64,000 bases of DNA, from assembly GCF_024519435.1 (NCBI RefSeq), contig NZ_JALJRZ010000008.1, positions 62,001-126,000 of the forward strand, written 5' to 3'. This DNA is from Terrabacter sp. Ter38 (GTDB taxonomy: Bacteria > Actinomycetota > Actinomycetes > Actinomycetales > Dermatophilaceae). A program made the position numbers and the translations under genes. The notes beneath the pieces were generated by a model. That model saw nothing but the letters and a program-made list of their open reading frames with translations, was not told where the DNA came from and made no database searches. Positions 37,826-47,300 of this stretch are shown piece by piece. Each line of letters opens with the position of its first letter. The first letter of the stretch is position 1.

Positions 37826-38308
37826 TCACTCCACCGACCGCGCCACCTCGGCGTCGGAGGCGGCGGTGGCCCGGGCCGTGCGACGGATCCACCACAGGCC
37901 GACGAGCGGGAGCACGAGTGGGACGTAGCCGTAGCCTGCACCGAAGTGGGACCAGACGGTCTTCTCGGGGAACGCCTCCGGCCGCAGGACGCTCCAGGTC
38001 CCGACCACGAGCACGCCCACGAGCTCGACCGTGAGGGCGAGGGTCGCGAGGCGCACGGACGCCCGGTCGCCGCGGGCCAGGCCGATGGTCGCCACGAGGT
38101 AGATGAGCGCCGCGAGCGCCGAGAGGAGGAACGGGACGGGGGCCCGGTCGAAGTACTCGGTGATCTGCAGGATCGACCGTCCCGTCGCGGCGAGGGCGAG
38201 GAGACCGTAGACGGCGACGAGCACGCGACCGAAGCCGTGCCCGGTGTGCGGCCGCTCCGTGACCGGCGGCTCCGACGAGGTCGCAGGGGTGGGTGGTGGC
38301 TCAGACAT
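37826..38308 (-). CDS. Small four-helix membrane protein (unknown)
   Basis: A 160-aa integral membrane protein I cannot name. After a Pro/Thr-rich cytoplasmic stretch it has four hydrophobic helices: VLVAVYGLLALAATG, PFLLSALAALIYLVATIGLA, LATLALTVELVGVLVVGTWS and YVPLVLPLVGLWWIR. The loop FPEKTVWSHFGAGYGYVP between helices 3 and 4 is a candidate conserved signature. The start ATG at 38308 overlaps the stop of the upstream membrane gene by 8 nt, so the two probably act together. Confidence 0.75.
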   Translation of the reverse strand: MSEPPPTPATSSEPPVTERPHTGHGFGRVLVAVYGLLALAATGRSILQITEYFDRAPVPFLLSALAALIYLVATIGLARGDRASVRLATLALTVELVGVLVVGTWSVLRPEAFPEKTVWSHFGAGYGYVPLVLPLVGLWWIRRTARATAASDAEVARSVE

Positions 38309-38663
38309 TGAGGCTCCAGACCTGCTGCAGGCGGGCGACGAGGATCGCGACCACGAGGGCGCCACCGAGTACGACGGCCATGGCCCACTGCGTCTTCTCC
38401 TTGACGGCGATGACGATCGTCGCGGGGATGACGAGCAGGACGGTGAAGAGGTAGGCGATGAAGGTGGCCCGCTCGGCGCCGTCGTCGATCGCGGACGCCT
38501 TCGTGAGCCCGACGACGAGCTGCACGACGAGCGCGAGCTCGATGGCGGCGCCCACGATGATGAGCGGGTCGTCGACGAGATGGCCCCGGAGCAGGTGGTG
38601 GGCGGCCAGCAGGCCGAGCAGGCCGCTCGCGACGAGCAGCACGACGGTCAGGGGTTGGAGCAC
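38301..38663 (-). CDS. Small four-helix membrane protein (unknown), first of pair
   Basis: A 120-aa protein with four membrane helices and almost no soluble parts: LTVVLLVASGLLGLLAAHHL, LIIVGAAIELALVVQLVVGL, TFIAYLFTVLLVIPATIVIAV and WAMAVVLGGALVVAILVA. I do not recognise a function. The start is GTG at 38663, 6 nt after a TAGGCT box (leaderless). It overlaps the next membrane gene by 8 nt. Confidence 0.75.
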   Translation of the reverse strand: MLQPLTVVLLVASGLLGLLAAHHLLRGHLVDDPLIIVGAAIELALVVQLVVGLTKASAIDDGAERATFIAYLFTVLLVIPATIVIAVKEKTQWAMAVVLGGALVVAILVARLQQVWSLNV

Positions 38664-38669
38664 GCGAGA

Positions 38670-38675
38670 AGCCTA
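38670..38675 (-). promoter_or_regulatory. Leaderless-type -10 box of the membrane-protein pair
   Basis: TAGGCT on the minus strand, 6 nt before the GTG start at 38663. Confidence 0.55.
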
Positions 38676-38785
38676 CGGCGTCCATCCGTGCCCCCGACGC
38701 GGCACCGACGGTTGGACCGGGCGGTCAGCCGTGCCGGCGCGGACGGTAGTTTCGTCCCGAAGCACCCACCGCACCGCCCCGAGCG

Positions 38786-38819
38786 TCCAGACCTCCAGAC
38801 CCTCCAGACCCGTCCAGAA
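38786..38819 (+). repeat. Four TCCAGA direct repeats before the ARH-phosphatase gene
   Basis: TCCAGA begins at 38786, 38794, 38803 and 38813 (spacings 8, 9, 10); three copies continue as TCCAGAC. The last copy runs into the AAGGAG ribosome-binding site. It may be an operator, a translational control element or simple slippage. Confidence 0.7.
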
Positions 38820-38828
38820 GGAGCCGTC

Positions 38829-40274
38829 GTGTTGATCCGCCCCATCGCCGTCGACCGCGCGGCGGGGGTGCTGCTCGGCGAGGCTTGCGGCGACGCCCTC
38901 GGCGTGCCCTACGAGATGGCGGCGCCCCCGGTCGGCGAGGCCGTCATGAAGGGCGGTGGCCTCGGGCCGTACGAGCCGGGTGAATGGAGCGATGACACCC
39001 AGATGACGCTCTGCGTCGCGCGCATCGCTGCCCAGGGCATCGACCTCGCCTCGCCCGAGGGCCTCGACGGCGTGGCCGACGCGTTCACGGCCTGGCTCGA
39101 CGGCGGCGCCACGGACGTCGGCATCCAGACGCACTCGGTGCTCACCGAGGCGAAGGAGCTGACCGGACGCTCCCACGAACGCCTGACCCGGGCGAGCGAG
39201 GCGCTGCACGCCCGCACCGGGCTGACTGCCGGCAACGGCGCGTTGATGCGGACACCCATCGTCGGCCTGTCGGCGCTCGACGACCGAGACGCGACGGCCC
39301 GCGCGGCGCGCGCCATCGCCCTGCTCACCCACGCCGACCCGCTCGCCGGCGACTCGGCGGTGCTGTGGTCGGAGGCCATCCGCGTCGCCGTCACCGAGGG
39401 GCGTCTCGACCTCGCGGCCGGTCTCGACCTCGTGAGCGCCGCGCACGTCGGGCGCTGGGGTGACTGGATCGAGGCGGCGACCGGCGCCGAGCCGGGGCAG
39501 TTCGGCAACAACGGCTTCACGGTGACGGCGCTACAGGACGCCTGGGCCGCCATCACGACGACCGACCGAGGCGACGGCTCGGCGATGCATCTCCAGCGGG
39601 GACTGCAGGCTGCCGTCCGGGCGGGCCACGACACCGACACGGTGGCCGCCATCGCGGGCTCGCTGCTCGGCGCCCGCTACGGCGCGTCCGCGGTGCCGAC
39701 CCAGTGGCGTCGCATGGTGCACGGGTGGCCGGGGCTCCGCGCCCACGACCTCGTCGAGCTCGCCGTGTCGACCTCGGCAGGCGGACGGCGCGTCGGCGAG
39801 TGGCCGTCGGTCGTCACGATGGGCGATGCGCGGATCCCGACGTTGGGCATCCCTCACCCCATCGACCCCGACATCGTGCTGGGCACCATCAGCGACCTCG
39901 GACGCGTGCCCGAGCTCGACGTGCAGGCGATCGTCTCCCTCTGCGCCCTCGGCCTGGAGGACATCCCCGCCGGCGGCATGACGGCCCGCGACCACATCGA
40001 GTTCTGGATCAACGACGAGGAGCAGGAGGAGAGCAACCCCCACCTCGACTTCGTCCTCGACGACGCCTCGTCAGCGCTGCGACAGTTCCGTGCCGAGGGC
40101 AAGCGGGTGCTCGTCCACTGCCGACAGGGGGTTCAGCGCACCCCGGCGGTCGCACTGCGGTATGCCGTCGACCTCGGTGTCGCTCCCGAGCTCGCCGAGC
40201 GGTCGATCCGGGACGCCCTCCCGGGCATCCGCGGGGAGGGACGGCTCTGGGACGTCGCCGCCCACGGGGCCTGA
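38829..40274 (+). CDS. ADP-ribosylglycohydrolase fused to a dual-specificity phosphatase domain
   Basis: A 481-aa two-domain enzyme. Residues 1 to about 320 are a DraG/ARH-type ADP-ribosylglycohydrolase with both Mg-binding signatures: EWSDDTQMT (near 52-60) and GHDTDTVAAIAGSLLGARYG (near 266-285). Residues about 345-481 form a cysteine phosphatase domain with the complete HCX5R loop HCRQGVQRT (near 430-438). The first domain should remove ADP-ribose from proteins, nucleic acids or small molecules. The second should remove phosphate from protein, or perhaps from a phosphorylated ADP-ribose product. The start is GTG at 38829 with AAGGAG 5 nt upstream. The frame is open to 38244 without support. 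Confidence 0.88.
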   Translation: MLIRPIAVDRAAGVLLGEACGDALGVPYEMAAPPVGEAVMKGGGLGPYEPGEWSDDTQMTLCVARIAAQGIDLASPEGLDGVADAFTAWLDGGATDVGIQTHSVLTEAKELTGRSHERLTRASEALHARTGLTAGNGALMRTPIVGLSALDDRDATARAARAIALLTHADPLAGDSAVLWSEAIRVAVTEGRLDLAAGLDLVSAAHVGRWGDWIEAATGAEPGQFGNNGFTVTALQDAWAAITTTDRGDGSAMHLQRGLQAAVRAGHDTDTVAAIAGSLLGARYGASAVPTQWRRMVHGWPGLRAHDLVELAVSTSAGGRRVGEWPSVVTMGDARIPTLGIPHPIDPDIVLGTISDLGRVPELDVQAIVSLCALGLEDIPAGGMTARDHIEFWINDEEQEESNPHLDFVLDDASSALRQFRAEGKRVLVHCRQGVQRTPAVALRYAVDLGVAPELAERSIRDALPGIRGEGRLWDVAAHGA

Positions 40275-40294
40275 ACCCGGACCGGGCCGCGGTC

Positions 40295-40300
40295 TACAGT
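40295..40300 (+). promoter_or_regulatory. Leaderless-type -10 box
   Basis: TACAGT, 6 nt before the ATG at 40307. Confidence 0.5.
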
Positions 40301-40306
40301 GCCGCC

Positions 40307-40762
40307 ATGAGCGAGCTCGACCACCGCCGCCTCGGCGTGGACCTCTACAACGCGACATGGGAGCTGCTCGAGCAGACCGAGCGGTCGCCGGAGGACGACG
40401 ACGAGATGCTGGCCCGCGCGCATGCGTCGATGTACCACTGGGGGAGGTTCGAGGGGGTGCAGCCGGAGAACATGGGCCGGGGTCACTGGCTCGTCTCCCG
40501 CGTGCATGCCGTGCTCGGGCAACCCGATGCCGCTGCGTACCATGCACGGCGGTACGTCACGATCGCGCGCGCCGGTGCCGGCGAGGGCTGGGACCTCGCG
40601 GCCGCCCTCGAGGCATCCGCGCGGGCTGCGGCGGTCGGCGGCGACTTCGACGCCGCCGAGCGCTTCGAGGCCGAGGCCCGCGAGGTGCTCGCCACGATGG
40701 ACGACCCGGAGGACCGCGCGGTCGTCGAGAAGGACCTCGCCTCGCTCCCTCGCCGCGTCTGA
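40307..40762 (+). CDS. Conserved hypothetical helical protein
   Basis: A 151-aa soluble, acidic, all-helical protein that looks like a small TPR-type repeat fold: LYNATWELLEQTERS, ASMYHWGRFEGVQPENMGRGHWLVSRVHAVLG, DAAAYHARRYVTIARAG, WDLAAALEASARAAAVGGD. The pattern of paired helices with small residues supports that reading. I do not know a function. It follows the ARH-phosphatase gene by 32 nt but has its own leaderless-type -10 box. Confidence 0.75.
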   Translation: MSELDHRRLGVDLYNATWELLEQTERSPEDDDEMLARAHASMYHWGRFEGVQPENMGRGHWLVSRVHAVLGQPDAAAYHARRYVTIARAGAGEGWDLAAALEASARAAAVGGDFDAAERFEAEAREVLATMDDPEDRAVVEKDLASLPRRV

Positions 40763-40772
40763 CGCCCGAGGC

Positions 40773-40803
40773 GCGGGGTCGCTGCGATCGACGCAGGCCC
40801 CGC
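40773..40803. terminator. Bidirectional hairpin between convergent genes
   Basis: GCGGGG ... CCCCGC outer stem and CTGCG - ATCGA - CGCAG inner stem with a small internal loop, between stops at 40762 and 40835. Confidence 0.6.
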
Positions 40804-40834
40804 ACCGGTCGCCACAGGGCCGCGGGCTCACGGC

Positions 40835-43800
40835 TCAGACGCTCTTGGCCTCGTCGACGTAGCGGCACAGCGCGTTGACGGCGCGCAGCTCCTCCGGCGT
40901 GTGGACCTCGGCGTCGGTGAGCAGGGGGCTCCCCACGATGACCGCCATCGCCTTGGCGCGGGAGATGGCGACGTTGAGCCGGTGCAGGTCGTAGAGGAAC
41001 GACACGCCACGCGGCGCGAGAGCCGCCGTGGTGCTCGCCATCGAGTAGATGACGACCGCGCCCTGCTGGCCCTGGAACTTGTCGACCGTGCCGACCCGGG
41101 CGCCGTCGGGCAGCTCGGCCGCGAGGGTCGCGACGTGCGCGTTGTAGGGCGCGACGACGAGGACGTCGGCGAGACCGATCGGACGTGAGTCGCCGTCTGC
41201 GGTGGTCCAGCTTCCGCGCAGCAGGTCGTCGACGAGGGCACGGACGACCCGCGCCTCCTGGAGGCTCGACTGTTCGCACAGCGTGTCGTGCTCGACGGGG
41301 ACCCAGCGCAGCCCGTCGCCCGACAGGGCGCCGGGCGCCTCGACGCGGAGCTGATCGCGACCGGGCGCCGACTCGAGCCGGCCTTCGTAGGCGAGCTGCG
41401 AGACGAATGCCGTCAGGCTCGGGTGCATCCGGTGCGTACGGTCGAGGAAGACACCGCGCTCGGCCGGGATGACGTCGTGGACGAGCCCGTCGTCACCGGC
41501 GCGGAGGTGGTCGAGCGCCGAGACACCGGAGCCGTAGGGGTGGACCGCCTTGGTGGGCTGGGTCAGCTGTTGCGGGTCACCGAGCAGGACGAGCGAGCGC
41601 GCGGCCGGGGCGACGGCCACGGCGTTGGCCAGCGAGAACTGACCGGCCTCGTCGATGACGAGCACGTCGACGGCATCGACCATGTCGTCGCGCGACCAGA
41701 GCCAGGCGGTGCCCCCGACGAGGGTCGCCTCCCCGCTGACGAGCGCGGCCGCGATGGCGGCGTTGTCGGACGTGTGGCGGATGAGGGTGTTCGGGTCGTC
41801 CGGCTCGTCGCCCTCCTCGACGTTGGTGCCGTCCTTGTGCCAGGCGGGACGGGCCACCTCGTCGAGGAGGTTGAGCACGACGGCATGGGACTGCGCGGTG
41901 ACGCCGACGCGCAGGCCGGCGTCGAGCAGCTCGCGGATCAGCGCCGACCCGGCATACGTCTTGCCGGTGCCGGGGGGCCCCTGGACGGCCAGTACCTCGC
42001 CGCGCAGGCTGCGACCGACGCGGACGACGACGTCTTTCGGCGACTCTCCGGCACGGGGCGCGAGCAGGTCGGTGGCCGGGACGACCCGCTCGACGAGCCG
42101 CGTCGCGAGGTTGGACCCCCCGGCCAGCGCAATCTCGCCGGTGCGGGCGATGCTGGCCCGGAGCGCCTGGTCCATGACCGGCCCGGGTCCGCCGAGGCCG
42201 CGCGGACGCGGCGGCTCCAGCGACTTCTTCATCGACAGCTCGACCCAGCCCTCGATCGGGTCGAGGTCGACGACCTTGCCGACGGGTGCGTGGGTGTCGA
42301 CATCGGGGACGTACTTGCCGACCGACACCTTGCAGTCCTGAGGCGGGAAGGGGTAGCGCCAGACCTTGGAGAGCTTGACGATCCGCATCTCCTCGGGCTC
42401 GCCGAGATCGCCGATCGCGGTGCCGTCCTCGACGAGCTCGGCCGTCTCGAGCTCCTTGTAGCGGAAGAAGTCCCACCACTCCGGGCGCTTCTCGCGCCGG
42501 TGCCACCCGGCGAGGCCTGCGAGGAGCAGGTGACCGTCGGCGACCAGCCGCTCGGAGAGCGCGATCTCAGCACGCTCCTCGTCGCTGATCTCGCGCAGCT
42601 GCTCGGGAACGGGTCGGCTCAGCGTGTGCCCCGCTCGGGCGAGCTCGGCGCGTCGCTCCTCGAGCCACTCGTGCAGCGCGAGCGTCGAGCGGACGTCCTC
42701 CTCGTTGTAGCGCCGGATGTCGTCGAGGATCGCCTGGTCGGCCGACCCGTCGTCGCGACCGGCGAGCCAGCGTTCGTACTCGACGACCGACGAGAGACCG
42801 TCGGCGACACCGGCGCCGTCGGCGGATCGCGTGTGGCCCCAGTAGAACTCCTCGAGCTTCTTGATGGAGTAGGAGCCCTTGCTGATGCGCACGCCCTGGC
42901 GCACGACGGCGTAGAGGTCGACGAAGACCTCGTGGCGCAGCAGCTGGTCGAGCTCGGCCTCGCGCGTCGCGTGCTGGCCGACGAGCCTCTTGAGAGCGGT
43001 CGTCTCGTAGGGGGCGTAGTGGTAGACGTGGAGGCCCGGGAAGCGCCGCCACCGCTCCGTGAGCCAGTCGACGAGATCGGTCGTCAGGCGCCCTTCCTCG
43101 GCGAGGTCGTGGGCCCAGAACTCGACGAACTCCCCCTGCCGTGTCCAGATGCCCGCGAGGTACTCGCGCCCCCCACCGCCCTCGGCCCACGGGTCCCCCT
43201 CGAAGTCGAGGTAGACGTCGCCCTCGTCGGGCTCGGGCAGCATCTGCAGACCCCGGGCCGGCTCGGGGTCGAGCAGCTCGTACTGCGCCTGGCCCGTCTC
43301 GCGCTCGGCGAGCTGGAGGCGGGCCTGCTGCAGCAACCGACGCCGGCTGGCGATGGACAGGGCCGGGGCCAGCCGCTCCTCGCTGGACTCGGCCAGCGAA
43401 CGAAGGGTCGGGATGCCGAGGTCGATGAGCGCGGCGCGGTGGTCGGCGCGCATGCCCGCGACCTGGATGAGGTCGTCGCGGTCGAGCCACTCCTGGGCAC
43501 ACCGCTCCTTCCAGCGGCACTGACCGCAGTGCTGGACGCGCGCGGACTCCGTCTGTCGCGGGTTGGCGATGGCGTCGAGCAGCTCGGCACGGCGTCGGCG
43601 GGCGTAGGGGGCCACGTCGACGAGCCGCCACGGGTGCGACTCGGTGTCGCCGGTGACGACGGTCAGCCACTGGGGCGGGACGCCCTGGAGCAGCTCGAGC
43701 CGGGCGGCATACGTCGCCATCTGGAGCAGCGCGGGGACCTTGAGCCGCCGCGCCAGCTTGGTGTCGGCGATGTCGTAGCGCCACGGGCCGAGGTCGCTCG

Positions 43801-44185
43801 GCTCGTCGACGCGCAGGAGGAAGTCCGCCAGCCCCACCCAGTGCCCGTCGAAGAACGTCGCCTGGTAGATGACGTCGACGCCCCGGCGCATGGCCTCGAG
43901 CGTCGCCGCCTCGGCCTCGACACCCCGGACCCCCAGGGCCGCGATGTCCTCGACGACGTGTCCCTCGGCGACGAGACGCTCGAGGTAGGCGCGCTCGTGC
44001 TCGAGCCCCTTGGCGAAGACGAGGTTGAGCGAGTCGTCGGCGCCGCTCGCCGCGCCGCCGGTCCCGGCGCTCGTCCCGTGGCCGGCGTCGAGGGCCTCGA
44101 GGTCGAGCGTCGTGATGTGCGCACAGGCCACGTGCTTCGTCAGGTCCGTGGGACTCAGGACGAGGTGACCGTCGATGCGCTGCAT
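40835..44185 (-). CDS. TM0106-type fusion: RecB/Cas4-like nuclease, RNase H-like domain, SF1 helicase
   Basis: A 1116-aa three-part protein. The N-terminal PD-(D/E)xK nuclease has the RecB-type motifs VGLADF (near 117) and DTK (near 140). Four cysteines fit an Fe-S cluster as in Cas4/AddB: Cys21 plus C-x2-C-x5-C in HCGQCRWKERC (near 219-229). The middle part holds an RNase H-like exonuclease domain (VYLDFEGDPW near 325). The C-terminal UPF1-like helicase has Walker A QGPPGTGKTYAG (near 734-745) and DEAG near 842. Likely role: DNA end processing or repair. The start ATG at 44185 has no ribosome-binding site but sits 7 nt after CATACT. Confidence 0.88.
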   Translation of the reverse strand: MQRIDGHLVLSPTDLTKHVACAHITTLDLEALDAGHGTSAGTGGAASGADDSLNLVFAKGLEHERAYLERLVAEGHVVEDIAALGVRGVEAEAATLEAMRRGVDVIYQATFFDGHWVGLADFLLRVDEPSDLGPWRYDIADTKLARRLKVPALLQMATYAARLELLQGVPPQWLTVVTGDTESHPWRLVDVAPYARRRRAELLDAIANPRQTESARVQHCGQCRWKERCAQEWLDRDDLIQVAGMRADHRAALIDLGIPTLRSLAESSEERLAPALSIASRRRLLQQARLQLAERETGQAQYELLDPEPARGLQMLPEPDEGDVYLDFEGDPWAEGGGGREYLAGIWTRQGEFVEFWAHDLAEEGRLTTDLVDWLTERWRRFPGLHVYHYAPYETTALKRLVGQHATREAELDQLLRHEVFVDLYAVVRQGVRISKGSYSIKKLEEFYWGHTRSADGAGVADGLSSVVEYERWLAGRDDGSADQAILDDIRRYNEEDVRSTLALHEWLEERRAELARAGHTLSRPVPEQLREISDEERAEIALSERLVADGHLLLAGLAGWHRREKRPEWWDFFRYKELETAELVEDGTAIGDLGEPEEMRIVKLSKVWRYPFPPQDCKVSVGKYVPDVDTHAPVGKVVDLDPIEGWVELSMKKSLEPPRPRGLGGPGPVMDQALRASIARTGEIALAGGSNLATRLVERVVPATDLLAPRAGESPKDVVVRVGRSLRGEVLAVQGPPGTGKTYAGSALIRELLDAGLRVGVTAQSHAVVLNLLDEVARPAWHKDGTNVEEGDEPDDPNTLIRHTSDNAAIAAALVSGEATLVGGTAWLWSRDDMVDAVDVLVIDEAGQFSLANAVAVAPAARSLVLLGDPQQLTQPTKAVHPYGSGVSALDHLRAGDDGLVHDVIPAERGVFLDRTHRMHPSLTAFVSQLAYEGRLESAPGRDQLRVEAPGALSGDGLRWVPVEHDTLCEQSSLQEARVVRALVDDLLRGSWTTADGDSRPIGLADVLVVAPYNAHVATLAAELPDGARVGTVDKFQGQQGAVVIYSMASTTAALAPRGVSFLYDLHRLNVAISRAKAMAVIVGSPLLTDAEVHTPEELRAVNALCRYVDEAKSV

Positions 44186-44192
44186 GGCGCCG

Positions 44193-44198
44193 AGTATG
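44193..44198 (-). promoter_or_regulatory. Possible leaderless -10 box of the nuclease-helicase gene
   Basis: CATACT on the minus strand, 7 nt before the ATG. It overlaps a copy of the GTATGCCG octamer (44194-44201). Confidence 0.4.
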
Positions 44199-44374
44199 CC
44201 GTCCGGCACCGACACCCTCGACACCCCGCGAATCAGTTTGCCCGGAATGCGCACCAGCGGCTCGAACGGGGATAGGTTGCATCCGGCGTGGCAGGCAAGT
44301 TCGGGGGCGAGCGTCCCTGCGCCCGCGGTGCGCAGGTGCATCGCGGGCGAATGGAGCCACGCAAGGAGGATCAG

Positions 44375-47300
44375 TTGTCCGACAACACTCGGGGACCATG
44401 GCGCTCGCGCCGTGGCGTGATGAGCTCGGTGAGCGCAGGAGCCATCGCGGCCCTGGCCGCCACCACCCTCGGGGCCACGCCGGTGTCGGCGAGCCCTGAC
44501 CCGTCCGTCAAGCACCGCAGCAACGCCTCGGTGCCCGACGGCCTCACGAGCGCCGGCTCCCTCGGCCTCGGCACCCAGCGCGTGGCCGCTGGCGACAAGG
44601 TGGACGCCGGCCTGCGCAAGGCCACCGGCCCCGTCGACGTCATGATCGAGCTCGACGCCGCGCCCGCGACGACGGCGTTCGGCCAGGCTCGCGGACGCGG
44701 CCTCGCTGCCGCCAAGAGCGCGGCACGCACCCAGACCTCGACGGTCAAGGCAGCCCAGAAGGGCGTCGAGTCCCGTTTCGCGGCCACGGCGACGAAGGCA
44801 CGGACGCTCTACAAGGTGCACGCGGCCTACGCCGGAATCGCGGTTCGTACCGACGCGACGAAGCTCACGGCCCTCGCCGGGCTCCCCGGTGTCAAGGCGA
44901 TCCACCGGCTGACGCCCAAGGCGCCGACCAACTCCTCGTCCGTGCCGCTCATCGGCGCGCCGAAGGTGTGGCAGGCGATGTCGCAGACGGGCAAGGGCGT
45001 CCGCGTCGGCATCATCGACACCGGCATCGACTACACCCACGCCGACTTCGGCGGCCCCGGCACGGTCGACGCGTTCACGGCTGCCGGCGCCTCCAACACC
45101 TTCACGCCGACCGCCAAGGTGGTCGGTGGCTACGACTTCGCGGGCGACGCCTACAACGCCGACCCGGCCTCGGACACCTACGACCCGAACCCGCAGCCCG
45201 ACCCCAACCCGCTCGACTGCAACGGCCACGGCTCGCACGTCGCCGGCACGACCGCCGGGTTCGGCGTCGCGTCCGACGGCACGACGTGGACGGGTGGCTA
45301 CAGCTCGAACATCGACCCGTCCAGCCTCGACATCGGCCCCGGTGTCGCCCCCGAGGCGAGCCTCTACGCCCTCAAGGTCTTCGGCTGCGACGGCTCGACC
45401 AACGTCGTCGGGGAGGCCCTCGACTGGGCGGCCGACCCCAACGGTGACGGTGACCTGTCCGACCGCCTCGACGTCGTCAACATGTCGCTCGGCAGCTCCT
45501 ACGGCTCGCCCGAGGACCCCGACGCCGTGGCCGCGAACAACCTCGCCGCGCTCGGCACCGTCGTCGTCGCCTCGATGGGCAACTCCGGCGACGTCTACGA
45601 GGTCGGCGGCTCCCCGGGCGACGCGCCCCGCGTGCTCGCGGTCGCCGCGTCCGACGACGGCAACGACGTCGTCGACGGCCTCAAGGTCGACTCCCCCGCC
45701 GGCATCGAGCCGGCCGACACCGTCGACGGCACACAGGACAACGTCTTCGCGGCCCTCAAGTCCGTCGCCTACGACTGGACCTCCAAGCCCGGCGTCACGA
45801 ATGTCCCCGTCGTCACCGTCGGCGACTGGTCCCAGGACCCCGACGCCGCCAACAACACCGACGGCTGCTCGCCCTACTCCGTGTCCGACCAGGCCAAGGT
45901 GACCGGCAAGGTCGTCATGCAGATGTGGCTCGACGGCACGGGCCGCCGCTGCGGCTCGGCCGCACGCGCCCAGCGCGCGCAGGACGCGGGCGCCGTCGGC
46001 GTCATCTACGGCAGCGACGTCAACGCGTTCTCGGCCGGTGTCACCGGCGACGCCGACATCCCCGCGATGCTCACCGTCAACCAGGCGACGGTCGCCATCA
46101 AGGCGCAGCTCGACGCCTCACACGAGGTCCGCGTCACGATGACGAACGACCTCCGCAACGGCGTCTCCATCCGCAACCCCAAGGCGATCGACCAGCTCGC
46201 CGGCTTCTCGTCGCGAGGCGTCGGGGTGGCCGGTGGCGTCAAGCCCGACGTCGCGGCTCCCGGTGTCACGACCTTCTCCGCGGCCGTCGGCACGGGCAAC
46301 GAGGGCGTCGCCGAGAGCGGCACCTCGATGGCCTCACCGCACGTGGCGGGTGAGGCCGCGCTCGTGCGCGGCTCGCACCCGACGTGGACGGTCGAGGAGG
46401 TCAAGGCCTCGATCATGAACACCGCGACCCAGGACGTCTTCGTCGGTCCGAACCACACGGGCGACGTCTACGGTCCCGAGCGCGTGGGTGCCGGTCGCGT
46501 CGTCGCCGATGCCGCCGTCGGCACGAGCACCCTCGCGTACGTCACCGACGACAAGGGCGCCGTCAGCGTCTCGTTCGGTCCTGTCGCCGTCACGGCGCCG
46601 ACGCAGACCCTGACGAAGACCGTGCGCATCGTCAACAAGCGCCCGGTCACGTCGGCGGCCTACGTGCTGTCCTACGACGCGGCGCACCCGACGCCGGGTG
46701 TGACGTACTCGTTCAGCCCGTCCCAGGTCCGCGTGCCGGCCAACGGCTCCGTCGACGTCTTGGTCACGGCGACCTTCACGCGTTCGGCGCTGCGCGCCGT
46801 CACCGACCCGACGACGGTCGCCGACCCGCTCGAGATCGGCATCCAGCGCAGCTACCGCGCCGACGCCAGCGGCCGCATGCTCCTCGAGCCGGTCCAGGGG
46901 ACGTCCGGCGGCACGCTGCGTGTGCCGGTCTGGTCCGCTCCGCGCGCGGCGTCGACGATGTCGTCGCCGTCGAGCACGACGGTGACCAGGCAGTCCGGCC
47001 TCCCGGCCGGCATCGCCACCTCGATGCTCCCGCTCACGGGCACCGGCATCGACCAGGGCAGTGGCACCACGTCGTACGTCTCCACGGTCTCGACGTTCGA
47101 GCTGCAGGGCACGAGCCCGCGCCGCGCGGACTGCTCGTCGACCCGCGTCGTCGACTGCAACGCGACCGCCGACGACCGGGGGGCCGACCTGCGCTACGTC
47201 GGCGCGGCCTCCGATGCCCCGATCGTGCCGAGCCTCGACCAGGCGATGCTGACGTTCGGGATGAACACCCACGGCCCGTGGCGCACGCCGGCCACGTCCA

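Noticed and set aside
37826-38663. The small membrane-protein pair as a toxin-antitoxin or immunity pair
   Set aside because: Both are multi-helix membrane proteins with no toxin or antitoxin features; overlap alone is ordinary operon structure here.
41288-44275. A 995-residue plus-strand frame opposite the nuclease-helicase gene
   Set aside because: Shadow of a gene with intact nuclease and helicase motifs.
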